A stretch of DNA of 64,000 bases from Caldicellulosiruptor acetigenus (GTDB lineage: Bacteria > Bacillota > Thermoanaerobacteria > Caldicellulosiruptorales > Caldicellulosiruptoraceae). How positions within the stretch are numbered: position 1 is the first letter of the stretch; the number at the start of each line of letters is the position of its first letter. The stretch is taken from NCBI RefSeq assembly GCF_026914305.1, contig NZ_CP113866.1:938183-1002182 (forward strand), in the 5' to 3' direction. The notes beneath the pieces are model-generated. The model had not been told where the DNA came from, made no database searches, and was given only the letters and a program-made list of their open reading frames with translations. This document shows, in pieces, positions 25,328 through 34,761 of the stretch. Position numbers and translations under genes: made by a program.

Positions 25328-26376
25328 TGAATCTTATACTTGCATTAATTGTGCTAACAATAGTGATACTTGTTCATGAGTTTGGACATTTCATTGTATG
25401 CAAACTATCAGGTGTCCTGGTTGAAGAATTTGCCATTGGTTTTGGTCCCAAACTCTTTAGCATCAAAGGGAAAGAGACAGAGTATTCTGTGAGGGCATTT
25501 TTGATAGGAGGGTATGTAAAGCCTCTTGGTGAAGACCAGGAAGTTGACCATCCACGAGCACTCAATAACGCAAAGGTTTACAAAAGAATTTTGATGGTTT
25601 TGATGGGACCTGTTATGAACTTTGTCCTGGCCATAATAATCATGATGGGGATTGGTTATTTTATTGGTTTTGGGACCAACACCATTAGCAAAGTAGAACC
25701 AAACATGCCTGCATATGAGGCTGGGATAAGAAGTGGTGACAGGATTGTAGCGCTTGACAAAAATAGAGTTTATGTCTGGGACCAGGTAAGCTTTTATTTG
25801 GCCGTTCACAATATGCTCTACAAAGACAGAGAAGTGGAGATAAAGGTTTTAAGAGATGGCAAAGAATATATTTTCAGGGTAATGCCTAAGTATGACCCGA
25901 ACACAAAAACAAAGCGAATAGGTGTTGCTTCAAAGATATCACGCAAAAACTTGTTTGATAGCATCTATTATGGAATATTTGGAACATATGCAGAGATAAA
26001 AGAGACCATATACAGTGTGGTTCTAATGATAACAGGAAAAGTTTCTGGTTCTGAGATTATGGGACCTGTTGGTATGGTAAAGACAATTGGAGAGGCTGCA
26101 AATGCCGGATTTAAGCAGAGCGTACTCAGCGGTCTTTTGAACGTACTTTGGCTCATGCAGCTGATTTCAGTAAACTTAGGTGTTATAAATCTTATTCCAT
26201 TTCCTGCTTTAGATGGAAGTAGACTTGTATTTTATCTATACGAAGCTGTGGCAAGAAAGCCTTTTAATAGAGAAAAAGAAGCACTCATTCACACAATTGG
26301 TTTTGTACTTCTTCTATTTTTGCTGGTGATTGTCACTTTTAATGATATAAAGAACATTATAATGCCTGGAAGGTGA
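25327..26376 (+). CDS. rseP: RseP/RasP-type site-2 protease
   Basis: This intramembrane zinc metalloprotease cleaves membrane-embedded anti-sigma factors and remnant signal peptides. The 349 residues contain the catalytic HEFGH at 17-21 in the first membrane segment, a PDZ domain about 115-180 (SKVEPNMPAYEAGIRSGD), and NLIPFPALDGSR in a later segment with the third zinc ligand Asp. Four membrane helices fit the family. The start overlaps the dxr stop by one base. The targets here are unknown. Confidence 0.95.
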   Translation: MNLILALIVLTIVILVHEFGHFIVCKLSGVLVEEFAIGFGPKLFSIKGKETEYSVRAFLIGGYVKPLGEDQEVDHPRALNNAKVYKRILMVLMGPVMNFVLAIIIMMGIGYFIGFGTNTISKVEPNMPAYEAGIRSGDRIVALDKNRVYVWDQVSFYLAVHNMLYKDREVEIKVLRDGKEYIFRVMPKYDPNTKTKRIGVASKISRKNLFDSIYYGIFGTYAEIKETIYSVVLMITGKVSGSEIMGPVGMVKTIGEAANAGFKQSVLSGLLNVLWLMQLISVNLGVINLIPFPALDGSRLVFYLYEAVARKPFNREKEALIHTIGFVLLLFLLVIVTFNDIKNIIMPGR

Positions 26377-26381
26377 AATTA

Positions 26382-27419
26382 TTGACAAAAAAGATTAAAA
26401 TAGGCAATTTTTATATTGGTGGCGGTGAGCCAATTAGAATTCAGTCAATGACAAATACAAAGACAAAGGATATTGAGGCTACAGTTGAGCAGATACTGAG
26501 ACTTGAGAGTTTGGGATGCGACATCATAAGAGTTGCTGTTCCTGATTTAGATAGTGCTAAGGCTATAAGTAAAATAAAGTCAAGAATACACATTCCACTT
26601 GTTGCTGACATTCATTTTGACCACAAACTTGCGCTTGAAGCTATATACAATGGCGCTGACAAGATTAGAATAAATCCTGGAAACATTGGTGATGAAAGAA
26701 AAGTCCAGGAAATAGCAAAAGAGGCCAAAAGATATGGAATTGCCATCAGAGTTGGGGCAAATTCGGGTTCGCTTCCCAAAGATATTTTGCAAAAATACAA
26801 ATCTCCTGTACCAGATGCCATTGTTGAAGCTGCCATTTATCAGGTAAGACTTCTTGAAAGGTTTGAATTTGACAATATTGTTGTGTCTGTCAAATCTTCA
26901 GATGTTTTAACTACAATTAAGAGCTATGAAATACTATCTCAAAAGCTCAGCTATCCTCTTCATGTTGGTCTTACCGAAGCAGGTACTTTTGTTGCAGGTA
27001 CTGTTAAATCGAGCATTGCAATTGGCTATCTTCTCTTGAGGGGAATTGGTGATACCATAAGGGTTTCTCTCACAGATAGCCCAGAAAAAGAGGTTATTGT
27101 TGCAAAAGAGATTTTGAAGAGTTTAAAGCTCAGAAAAGGTGTGAAGATAGTATCATGTCCTACGTGTGCAAGGTGTAATGTTGACCTTTTAAGGATTGCA
27201 AATGAGGTTGAAAATAGGATACAGAATTTGGACTTGGACATTACGGTTGCAATAATGGGCTGTGCAGTAAACGGACCTGGTGAGGCAAAAGAGGCTGATG
27301 TGGGTGTTGCATGCGGGATTGGCGAGGGTCTTTTGTTCAAAAAGGGCAAAATTATAAGAAAGGTAAAAGAGAATGAGATTGTTGATGAGCTTGTAAAGGA
27401 GATTCTTTCTCTTTCTTAA
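26382..27419 (+). CDS. ispG: 4-hydroxy-3-methylbut-2-en-1-yl diphosphate synthase
   Basis: IspG is a [4Fe-4S] enzyme converting MEcPP to HMBPP, the penultimate MEP-pathway step. The 345 residues have a TIM-barrel half (QSMTNTKTKD near the start) and the C-terminal cluster-binding CPTCARC and MGCAVNGPGE cysteines. The TTG at 26382 is chosen because GGAAGGTG lies six to seven bases before it; a GTG at 26373 overlaps rseP and would place that site inside the gene. With dxr it puts two MEP enzymes in one transcript. Confidence 0.95.
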   Translation: MTKKIKIGNFYIGGGEPIRIQSMTNTKTKDIEATVEQILRLESLGCDIIRVAVPDLDSAKAISKIKSRIHIPLVADIHFDHKLALEAIYNGADKIRINPGNIGDERKVQEIAKEAKRYGIAIRVGANSGSLPKDILQKYKSPVPDAIVEAAIYQVRLLERFEFDNIVVSVKSSDVLTTIKSYEILSQKLSYPLHVGLTEAGTFVAGTVKSSIAIGYLLLRGIGDTIRVSLTDSPEKEVIVAKEILKSLKLRKGVKIVSCPTCARCNVDLLRIANEVENRIQNLDLDITVAIMGCAVNGPGEAKEADVGVACGIGEGLLFKKGKIIRKVKENEIVDELVKEILSLS

Positions 27420-27439
27420 TTTTTCGATGAGGTGAAAAT

Positions 27440-28108
27440 ATGTGTAAGAAGGTGGTTTGTCTTATTCCTGCCTACAATGAGGAAAAGAGAATAGGTGCTG
27501 TGCTTGATGTTGTAAAAAAGTGTGAGCTTGTAGATGAGATTTTTGTAATTGACGATGGATCTGTAGACAAAACAGCTGAAGTAGCAGAAAAAAATGGTGT
27601 GAGAGTTTTAAGACTTGAAAAAAACATGGGAAAGAGCTATGCTATATTTTACGGTGTTGAGAATACACAAGGCGATATAATATTGATGCTTGATGCAGAC
27701 CTTGTAAATCTCAAGGTTGAAGATGTTGAAAATTTAATTAGACCTTTGATTGAGAACAAGGCTGACATGACAGTGGGAATTTTTTCTGATGGTAGGTTTT
27801 CCACTGACCTTGCCCAGAAGATTTCGCCTTTTTTGTCAGGCCAGAGAGGAATAAAAAGATGGGTTTTTGAAAAAATTTTAGAGTCGCGCGAGGATATAAA
27901 AAACTTGGGGTATGCAATAGAGATTATTCTCACAGAGTATGCCAAAAAATTTAACTTAAGAGTCTTGACAGTACCACTGCCAAAGGTTTCGCATGTGATG
28001 AAGGAAGAGAAGCTTGGGTTTATAAAAGGTGCTCAGCACCGGATGAAGATGTATTCAGATATAATAAAAGGTTATGTCAATCTCAAAAAAAGTAGGGATG
28101 GGCAATGA
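27440..28108 (+). CDS. Family 2 glycosyltransferase
   Basis: This 222-residue GT-A protein has the nucleotide-sugar binding start VVCLIPAYNEEKRIGAVLD, the IDDGSVDKT motif near 39-47 and the metal-binding DADL near 83-86. There is no membrane segment, so it is soluble or peripheral. The sequence resembles dolichol-phosphate-mannose-synthase-like and glucosyl-glycerate-type transferases, but I cannot name the sugar or acceptor. It lies between ispG and polC and overlaps polC by four bases, so it belongs to this transcript. Its place among isoprenoid genes would fit a polyprenyl-phosphate glycosyltransferase, which is inference. Confidence 0.85.
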   Translation: MCKKVVCLIPAYNEEKRIGAVLDVVKKCELVDEIFVIDDGSVDKTAEVAEKNGVRVLRLEKNMGKSYAIFYGVENTQGDIILMLDADLVNLKVEDVENLIRPLIENKADMTVGIFSDGRFSTDLAQKISPFLSGQRGIKRWVFEKILESREDIKNLGYAIEIILTEYAKKFNLRVLTVPLPKVSHVMKEEKLGFIKGAQHRMKMYSDIIKGYVNLKKSRDGQ

Positions 28109-31100
28109 GTGAGGTTGCATTTTTGCCTGCAAAGCCTGTCAAGATTGAGTTTGACAAATCAAGTATGGGTCTTAAGGTTTATGTTGAGAGCCTTGATAAC
28201 CTTAAAGATATTGACCTCATTGGAATTGAGCAAAGATTCAAGTCTCTTTTAGAAAGTTGCAAAGATGTTGAGATAAAACTTTTCAAAAGCAAAAACCTGA
28301 CGTTGGACGAACTTTTGAAAAAATATAGATGGTTTTTGTTTTATAAAATTTCAAAAAGGTGTAATGGTCTTAGCCATTTTTTGAGAGAATGCGAGATTGT
28401 GCAAAGTTCAAACGGCTTAGATTTTTTGGTTCCAAATGGTATCAGAGATATTCTTTTTGAAAGAAGAGTAGATGTGCTTATAAAGCAAATACTGTCTGAA
28501 GAGTTCGGAATAGTTTGCGACGTGGATTTTAAGATTAAAGACTTTTTTATCCAGTTTGACACAGACGAGGAAGTAGAAAAATATCTAAGGCTTAGCGAGG
28601 AAAAGAAAGAAGAAGCTGAAAAAATTACAAGTGAAAAGAGTGAGGTTGAGACAGACCCGACCATTATTTTTGGAAAAAAGATAGATGAAAAGAAAGAGGT
28701 AACTCCTATTTCTCTTGTCAAAGTTGGTACTGATTGCGTGATTGAAGGTGAGATTTTTAACCTTGAGATAAAAGAGACTAAAAACCAGAATGTGCTCATA
28801 TACAAGCTTTACATCACAGACTATTTAAATTCAACCTTTGTAAAGATTGTTGCCAAGAAAGATAAAATTCCTACTTCAATTTCTGTGGGAGATTATGTTA
28901 AGGTCGAAGGCAGGGTAGAGTTTGACGATTTTGAAAAAGCTGTTGTGATAAATGCTAAAAACATAAACAAAAGTCAAAAACCTGAGCGGCTTGATACAAG
29001 CAGCAGTAAAAGAGTTGAACTTCACGCTCACACCAAAATGTCTGCAATGGATGCTGTGTGCTCTGCAGAAGAATTAATAAAGTTGGCAGCTTCAATGGGG
29101 CACAGAGCAGTTGCGATAACAGACCATGGAGTTGTCCAGGCGTTTCCGGAAGCACAGGAGGCCAGCAAAAGCTGTAATATCAAAGTTATTTATGGGATGG
29201 AATGCTATCTTATTGATGATGGCGTGCCAGTTGTTTACAATCCTAAGGAGGGGCAAGGATTTGACTCTACCTTTGTGGTTGTTGATATTGAAACAACGGG
29301 GTTTGACAGTCAAAGAGATAGAATAATAGAAATTGGCGCTGTGAAGATAGAAAACGGTCAAATTACAGATAGATTTTCTACATTTGTTGACCCTGAAGGC
29401 AAAATCCCTGTGAGGATATCAGAGCTAACAGGCATCTACCAGGACATGGTTGACAAGGCACCCAAACTCATTGATGCTATTTTGGAATTTGAAAGGTTTG
29501 CAAGTGGCAGCGTTCTTGTTGCGCACAATGCGCAGTTTGACATTGGATTTTTGAAAAAGGCGTATCAAGAATGTGGAATTATATTCGACTATACATATAT
29601 CGATACGCTGGAACTTTCAAGAAGGCTTTTGACAGATCTGTCTTCTCATAAGTTAAACAAAGTTGCAGAGTTTTTAAATGTAGAGTTGAGGCATCATCAC
29701 AGAGCTGATTCTGACGCTGAAACAACAGCTGGTATCTTTATTTCCCTTTTAGAAAGATTAAAAGCAAGAGGGTACAAATGGTTAAAAGAACTTAATTCAA
29801 TTGAGTCAAACGCAAAGGCAGACCTCAAATCTCATAGTTATCATGCAACCATACTTGTAAAGAACCAGCAGGGGTTGAAAAACCTATATAAGCTGGTGTC
29901 ATACTCTCATTTAGAATACTTCTACAAAAGGCCAAGGATACCCAAAAGTCTTTTGATACAGTTAAAAGATGGACTTTTGATTGGAAGTGCTTGTGAGTCT
30001 GGTGAAATTTTCAGGGCCTTTTTGGAAGGAAAAAGTGAGGAAGAGATAGAAAAGATAGCAGCATTTTATGATTTCCTTGAGATAATGCCGGTTGAGAATA
30101 ATTCTTTTTTGATTAGAGAAGGATACCTAAAAGATGAAGAAAGCCTAAGAGAGATAAACAAAAAGATTTACCAGCTTGGCAAAAAGCTTGGAAAGCTTGT
30201 TGTTGCAACATCAGATGCTCACTATTGCCATCCACACCAAAAGGTTTTGCGCCAGATTTTGAAACACAACCAGGGTTACAATGATGTTGAGAATGACCCA
30301 CAGCTTTATTTCAGGACAACAGATGAAATGCTCAAAGAATTTGAGTATCTGGGTAAGGACGCTTGTTATGAAGTTGTTGTAGAAAATACCAACAAGATTG
30401 CCGACATGATAGAAGATGTAAAACCAATACCCGATGAGACTTTCCCGCCCAAGATTGATGGTGCTGAGGAAGAAATATACAACATGACAATGAAGAAAGC
30501 TCACGAAATATATGGAGACCCTCTTCCGGAAATTGTAAAAGCACGGCTTGAAAAGGAATTAAATTCGATTATTAAAAATGGTTTTGCAGTGATGTATTTG
30601 ATTGCCCAAAAACTTGTATCTAAATCTTTGTCAGACGGCTATCTTGTTGGTTCGCGAGGATCTGTTGGTTCTTCTCTTGTTGCAACAATGTGTGGGATAA
30701 CAGAGGTAAATCCACTGCCGCCGCATTACGTTTGTCCAAACTGCAAGTATTCTGAGTTTGTAACAGATGGTTCTGTTGGATGTGGTTATGACTTAGAAGA
30801 CAAAAACTGTCCACGCTGCGGAAAAAAACTTAAAAAAGATGGGCACGACATACCGTTTGAGACCTTCTTGGGATTTGATGGGGATAAAGAACCTGATATT
30901 GACCTTAACTTTTCTGGTGATTATCAGCCAATTGCACACAAGTTTACAGAGGAGCTGTTTGGACAAGGTTATGTTTTCAGAGCAGGTACAATCTCAACAG
31001 TTGCTGAAAAGACTGCGCACGGGTTTGTGACAAAATATGCTGAGGAAAAAGGTTTGAATCTTCATCCTGCAGAGATTTTGAGGCTTTCTCAGGGCTGCAC

Positions 31101-32313
31101 AGGAGTAAAAAGAACAACAGGCCAGCACCCTGGGGGGCTTATGATTGTCCCAAGAGACAAAGAGATATTTGATTTTACACCAATCCAGCATCCGGCAGAT
31201 AGCGGGGACAAAAGTGTTATCACAACACACTTTGATTATCATGCTATCTCAGGAAGGCTTTTAAAACTTGATATTCTTGGACACGACGACCCGACTGTCA
31301 TAAGAATGCTCCAGGACTTGACAGGGGTTGACCCGCGTTCAATACCGCTTGACGACAAGGCTACTATGTCAATTTTTACAAGCACAGAAGCTCTTGGAAT
31401 TTCTCCGGAGGACATAGATTGTGAAGTGGGAACCTTCGGTATACCAGAATTCGGGACAAGGTTTGTAAGACAGATGCTAATTGAGACAAAGCCAAAGACG
31501 TTTGCTGAACTTGTGCGAATTTCTGGACTTTCGCACGGTACAAATGTGTGGACAAACAATGCTCAGGATTTAGTAAGAAATGGAATTGCAACGCTCAAAG
31601 AGGTAATTTCTACAAGAGACGATATTATGTTATATTTAATTCAAAAGGGTGTTCCACCAAAAGACAGTTTCAGAATCATGGAAGATGTCAGAAAAGGTAA
31701 AGGATTAAAGCCGGAGGATGAGCAGCTTCTAAGAGAACACAATGTTCCAGATTGGTATATAGAGAGCTGCAAAAAGATAACGTACATGTTTCCAAAAGCA
31801 CATGCTGCAGCGTATGTAATGATGGCGTTCAGGATTGCTTATTTTAAAGTGCATTACAAAGAAGCTTTCTATGCAACATATTTTACAGTCAGAGCAGACG
31901 ACTTTGATTATGCAACAATCCTCAAGGGGAGAGATGCTATAAGGCAGAAAATAAGAGATTTAGAAAACAGGATAAGCAGCCTTTCTCAGAAAGACAAAAA
32001 CCTTCTGACAGTACTTGAGATTGCAAACGAGATGTTAGCACGGGGTCTGAAGTTTTACCCTGTTGATTTGAACGAGTCTGATGCAGAGAGGTTCATCATA
32101 AAAGATGGAGGGCTTTTAATACCCTTTAATGCTCTGCCAAATGTTGGGGTGGCAGCTGCAAAAAGTATTGTGGAGGCGCGGAAAGAAGGAAGGTTTTTGT
32201 CTGTGGATGACCTTATAAGACGTGCAAAGCTGAACAAGCAGGTTATAGAGATTTTGACTCAGTATAAAGTGTTAAAAGACTTGCCTCAAACAAGTCAGCT
32301 AAGCTTTTTCTAA
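28105..32313 (+). CDS. polC: DNA polymerase III alpha subunit, Gram-positive type PolC
   Basis: PolC is the main replicative polymerase of low-GC Firmicutes, with built-in proofreading. The 1402 residues show, in order: N-terminal domains, an OB fold (about 205-290), the first part of the PHP domain from HAHTKMSAMDAV near 305, the inserted DnaQ-type exonuclease with DIETTGFD near 394, the rest of PHP, a cysteine-rich zinc element (CPNC ... CPRC, about 876-912), and the polymerase core with PDIDLNFSGDYQ near 929. The helix-hairpin-helix region closes the C-terminus. Length and order are as expected, with no sign of damage. It overlaps the GT2 gene by four bases. Confidence 0.98.
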   Translation: MSEVAFLPAKPVKIEFDKSSMGLKVYVESLDNLKDIDLIGIEQRFKSLLESCKDVEIKLFKSKNLTLDELLKKYRWFLFYKISKRCNGLSHFLRECEIVQSSNGLDFLVPNGIRDILFERRVDVLIKQILSEEFGIVCDVDFKIKDFFIQFDTDEEVEKYLRLSEEKKEEAEKITSEKSEVETDPTIIFGKKIDEKKEVTPISLVKVGTDCVIEGEIFNLEIKETKNQNVLIYKLYITDYLNSTFVKIVAKKDKIPTSISVGDYVKVEGRVEFDDFEKAVVINAKNINKSQKPERLDTSSSKRVELHAHTKMSAMDAVCSAEELIKLAASMGHRAVAITDHGVVQAFPEAQEASKSCNIKVIYGMECYLIDDGVPVVYNPKEGQGFDSTFVVVDIETTGFDSQRDRIIEIGAVKIENGQITDRFSTFVDPEGKIPVRISELTGIYQDMVDKAPKLIDAILEFERFASGSVLVAHNAQFDIGFLKKAYQECGIIFDYTYIDTLELSRRLLTDLSSHKLNKVAEFLNVELRHHHRADSDAETTAGIFISLLERLKARGYKWLKELNSIESNAKADLKSHSYHATILVKNQQGLKNLYKLVSYSHLEYFYKRPRIPKSLLIQLKDGLLIGSACESGEIFRAFLEGKSEEEIEKIAAFYDFLEIMPVENNSFLIREGYLKDEESLREINKKIYQLGKKLGKLVVATSDAHYCHPHQKVLRQILKHNQGYNDVENDPQLYFRTTDEMLKEFEYLGKDACYEVVVENTNKIADMIEDVKPIPDETFPPKIDGAEEEIYNMTMKKAHEIYGDPLPEIVKARLEKELNSIIKNGFAVMYLIAQKLVSKSLSDGYLVGSRGSVGSSLVATMCGITEVNPLPPHYVCPNCKYSEFVTDGSVGCGYDLEDKNCPRCGKKLKKDGHDIPFETFLGFDGDKEPDIDLNFSGDYQPIAHKFTEELFGQGYVFRAGTISTVAEKTAHGFVTKYAEEKGLNLHPAEILRLSQGCTGVKRTTGQHPGGLMIVPRDKEIFDFTPIQHPADSGDKSVITTHFDYHAISGRLLKLDILGHDDPTVIRMLQDLTGVDPRSIPLDDKATMSIFTSTEALGISPEDIDCEVGTFGIPEFGTRFVRQMLIETKPKTFAELVRISGLSHGTNVWTNNAQDLVRNGIATLKEVISTRDDIMLYLIQKGVPPKDSFRIMEDVRKGKGLKPEDEQLLREHNVPDWYIESCKKITYMFPKAHAAAYVMMAFRIAYFKVHYKEAFYATYFTVRADDFDYATILKGRDAIRQKIRDLENRISSLSQKDKNLLTVLEIANEMLARGLKFYPVDLNESDAERFIIKDGGLLIPFNALPNVGVAAAKSIVEARKEGRFLSVDDLIRRAKLNKQVIEILTQYKVLKDLPQTSQLSFF

Positions 32314-32343
32314 AACTTTATTGCCAGGAAAGGAACAAGAGAC

Positions 32344-32979
32344 ATGAAAGGTGTTGTAATCTCAAGCGGCAAGATTGCAAGCAAGTCATTTTACGATGAA
32401 TATATAAAAGATGCTGATTTTATAATTTGCTGTGACGGTGGAGCAAACGTAGCATACAAATATGGTTTTGTGCCAAACTTGATAATAGGCGACTTTGACT
32501 CTGTAGACAAAGAGGTTTTGGAATTTTTCAAAATTAATGGCATACAAATAATGGAATTTCCTTGTGAAAAGGATAAAACAGATACACAGATTGCCATTGA
32601 GTATTTGGCTGAGAATGGGTTTGACGAGGTTGTAATGCTTTCTTGTACAGGTCAAAGACTTGACCATGTTCTTGCCAACATAAGTCTTTTGTATTATCTG
32701 CTTGAGCGCAATATAAAGGGTGCAATAGTAGATGAAAATAACATAATCATGATGACAAGAAACAAAATAAAAATCCATGGGAAAAAAGGACATTTGCTCT
32801 CTTTACTTCCATACACACAAACTGTGAGAGGTATTTGTACCAAGGGTTTGTATTATTCTTTGGAAGATGGTGTGATGGAGTTTGGCAACCCTTATGGTGT
32901 GTCAAATGTTATTATTGAAGATGAAGCAATTGTTGAGGTAAAAGATGGGGTGTTATTGGTAATATTATCAAGTGATTAA
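32344..32979 (+). CDS. thiN: Thiamine pyrophosphokinase
   Basis: ThiN converts thiamine to thiamine pyrophosphate using ATP. The 211 residues contain CCDGGANVAY near 29-38, GDFDSVDKEV near 49-58 and the catalytic-domain segment EKDKTDTQIAIEY near 76-88. The C-terminal half is a beta-sandwich substrate-binding domain. The ATG follows AGGAACAAGAG. It lies 30 bases after polC and is probably cotranscribed. No other thiamine genes or THI-box riboswitch are visible nearby. Confidence 0.93.
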   Translation: MKGVVISSGKIASKSFYDEYIKDADFIICCDGGANVAYKYGFVPNLIIGDFDSVDKEVLEFFKINGIQIMEFPCEKDKTDTQIAIEYLAENGFDEVVMLSCTGQRLDHVLANISLLYYLLERNIKGAIVDENNIIMMTRNKIKIHGKKGHLLSLLPYTQTVRGICTKGLYYSLEDGVMEFGNPYGVSNVIIEDEAIVEVKDGVLLVILSSD

Positions 32980-33040
32980 ATTTGATAAAAGTAATCATAC
33001 TAATGAGTAGATGCTCCTTCAAAAAAGGGGGTCAAAACTT

Positions 33041-33313
33041 ATGCTCGGGTTTATAATGACCCTGATTGTTGCAGCAATTGCAGGGTATATAGGCGATGCA
33101 CTGACCAAGTACAAGATGCCAGGCGGGTTTATTGGAGCTATGATTGCTGGACTTGTCGGGTCTTGGATTGGAGCGTATATTCCGTTTTTCAGAAAACTTG
33201 GTCCTGTCATTGCTGGTATTCCTATTATTCCAACCATCCTCGGTGCGGCAATATTTATATTTGTGCTGGGACTGTTCAGGAAAGGTGCAGAAGAGGCAAC
33301 AAAACAACAGTAG
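33041..33313 (+). CDS. GlsB/YeaQ/YmgE family small membrane protein
   Basis: This 90-residue protein has three hydrophobic segments (about 3-20, 27-48, 58-80) with glycine-rich helix-packing motifs such as GGFIGAMIAGLVGSWIGA. That pattern is typical of the transglycosylase-associated or GlsB-like stress family. The function of the family is not established. The ATG at 33041 has AAGGGGG nine bases upstream; an upstream in-frame ATG at 33011 lacks a site. An intrinsic terminator follows. Confidence 0.8.
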   Translation: MLGFIMTLIVAAIAGYIGDALTKYKMPGGFIGAMIAGLVGSWIGAYIPFFRKLGPVIAGIPIIPTILGAAIFIFVLGLFRKGAEEATKQQ

Positions 33314-33324
33314 TAGTAAGATTT

Positions 33325-33360
33325 GGCTGATAAGGTACAACTCCTTATCAGCCTTTGTTT
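33325..33360 (+). terminator. Intrinsic terminator
   Basis: A perfect 11-bp stem (GGCTGATAAGG / CCTTATCAGCC) with a seven-base loop is followed by TTTGTTTTT. It separates the polC-thiN region from the msmX gene. In the 150 bases before msmX I see no convincing promoter hexamers. Confidence 0.9.
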
Positions 33361-33513
33361 TTGGTAAGATAGTTTAGACATGTTATCTAAAAGGTTTTTG
33401 AAAAGTTTGTTTAAAAAATCAATAGTTTTTAATCGCAAATAATTGTATAGTCTATATTAGAAAAAGATTTTTTGCAAGTTTATATACAATACTGTGTAGG
33501 AGGTAAAAGCTTA

Positions 33514-34626
33514 ATGGCAAGTGTAAGATTAAAAGGTGTTTATAAGAGATATCCAGGTGGTGTTACAGCTGTTTCTGACTTTAACTTGGATATCGAGGAC
33601 AAGGAATTTATAGTTTTGGTAGGACCATCTGGTTGCGGAAAAACCACAACCCTCAGAATGATAGCAGGTCTTGAAGAGGTAACAGAAGGCGAAATCTACA
33701 TAGGGGACAAGCTGGTAAACGACGTCCCGCCAAAGGACAGAGACATTGCGATGGTTTTCCAGAACTATGCTTTGTATCCTCACATGACTGTTTTTGAGAA
33801 CATGGCGTTTGGTCTCAAGCTCAGAAAGTTTCCAAAAGATGAGATAAAAAGACGTGTACATGAAGCAGCTAAGATTTTGGGAATTGAGCATCTGCTTGAC
33901 AGAAAACCAAAGGCTCTGTCCGGTGGTCAGAGACAGAGAGTGGCTTTAGGTCGTGCTATTGTCAGAGAACCAAAGGTATTCCTCATGGATGAGCCTCTTT
34001 CAAACTTGGACGCAAAACTCAGAGTCCAGATGAGAGCTGAGCTATCCAAACTTCACAAGAGACTTGGAACAACATTTATCTACGTTACACACGACCAAAC
34101 AGAAGCTATGACAATGGGTACAAGAATTGTTGTTATGAAAGATGGATTTATCCAGCAGGTTGATACACCACAGGTTCTGTATGAGCAACCTGCAAACCTG
34201 TTTGTTGCAGGATTCATTGGTTCACCACAGATGAACTTCATTGAATCAAGGATTGAACAGAAAGACAAGAACATCTATGTTGTATTTGGAAACAACGCAA
34301 TCAAACTTCCAGAAGGAAAAGCAAAGAAAGTTGAAGAGCTCGGCTATGTTGGAAAGGAAGTTATAATGGGTATAAGACCAGAGGATTTGCACGACGAAGA
34401 GATATTCCTCCAGACAGCTCAAGATGCTGTTATTGATGCAGATGTTGATGTTGTTGAGATGCTTGGTTCTGAAACACTTCTCTATGTAGTTGTTGATGGT
34501 CTTAACCTCATTGCAAGAGTTGACCCAAGGTCAAAGGCAAAAAGTGGTGACAGAATTAAACTTGCGTTTGACGTCAACAGAATTCATCTGTTTGACAAAG
34601 AAACAGAGAAGGCTATTGTTCACTAA
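33514..34626 (+). CDS. msmX: Sugar ABC transporter ATPase, MsmX/MsmK/UgpC type
   Basis: This cytosolic ATPase energises carbohydrate ABC importers; solo copies serve many transporters. The 370 residues have Walker A GPSGCGKTTT near 37-46, Q-loop FQNYALYPHMT, signature LSGGQRQRVALGRAI near 135-149, Walker B VFLMDEPLSNLDAK, and a C-terminal regulatory TOBE/OB domain (about 235-370). The ATG at 33514 follows TAGGAGGT; an in-frame upstream ATG at 33472 lacks a site. No permease or binding-protein genes are adjacent, which marks it as a shared ATPase. In Caldicellulosiruptor and Bacillus such shared ATPases power uptake of many oligosaccharides. Confidence 0.93.
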   Translation: MASVRLKGVYKRYPGGVTAVSDFNLDIEDKEFIVLVGPSGCGKTTTLRMIAGLEEVTEGEIYIGDKLVNDVPPKDRDIAMVFQNYALYPHMTVFENMAFGLKLRKFPKDEIKRRVHEAAKILGIEHLLDRKPKALSGGQRQRVALGRAIVREPKVFLMDEPLSNLDAKLRVQMRAELSKLHKRLGTTFIYVTHDQTEAMTMGTRIVVMKDGFIQQVDTPQVLYEQPANLFVAGFIGSPQMNFIESRIEQKDKNIYVVFGNNAIKLPEGKAKKVEELGYVGKEVIMGIRPEDLHDEEIFLQTAQDAVIDADVDVVEMLGSETLLYVVVDGLNLIARVDPRSKAKSGDRIKLAFDVNRIHLFDKETEKAIVH

Positions 34627-34636
34627 GGTTAAAATT

Positions 34637-34675
34637 AAGCCCTTGCCATTGAAAAAAAGATGGCAGGGGCTTTTT
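34637..34675 (+). terminator. Intrinsic terminator after msmX
   Basis: A 13-bp stem with one G-T pair (AAGCCCTTGCCAT / ATGGCAGGGGCTT) ends in TTTTTGTTTT. Confidence 0.92.
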
Positions 34676-34689
34676 GTTTTCAAAAACCT

Positions 34690-34718
34690 TTTACAACTTC
34701 AAAGAAAAAAAGTATAAT
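34690..34718 (+). promoter_or_regulatory. Sigma-A promoter of the PucR/CdaR-type regulator
   Basis: TTTACA (34690-34695) and TATAAT (34713-34718) are separated by exactly 17 bases, 43 bases before the start codon. ftsE follows the regulator by 19 bases and may share this promoter. Confidence 0.8.
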
Positions 34719-34761
34719 AGAGTTATAAAATACTATTGAGAAAAGGGTGAGGTATTGCGTT

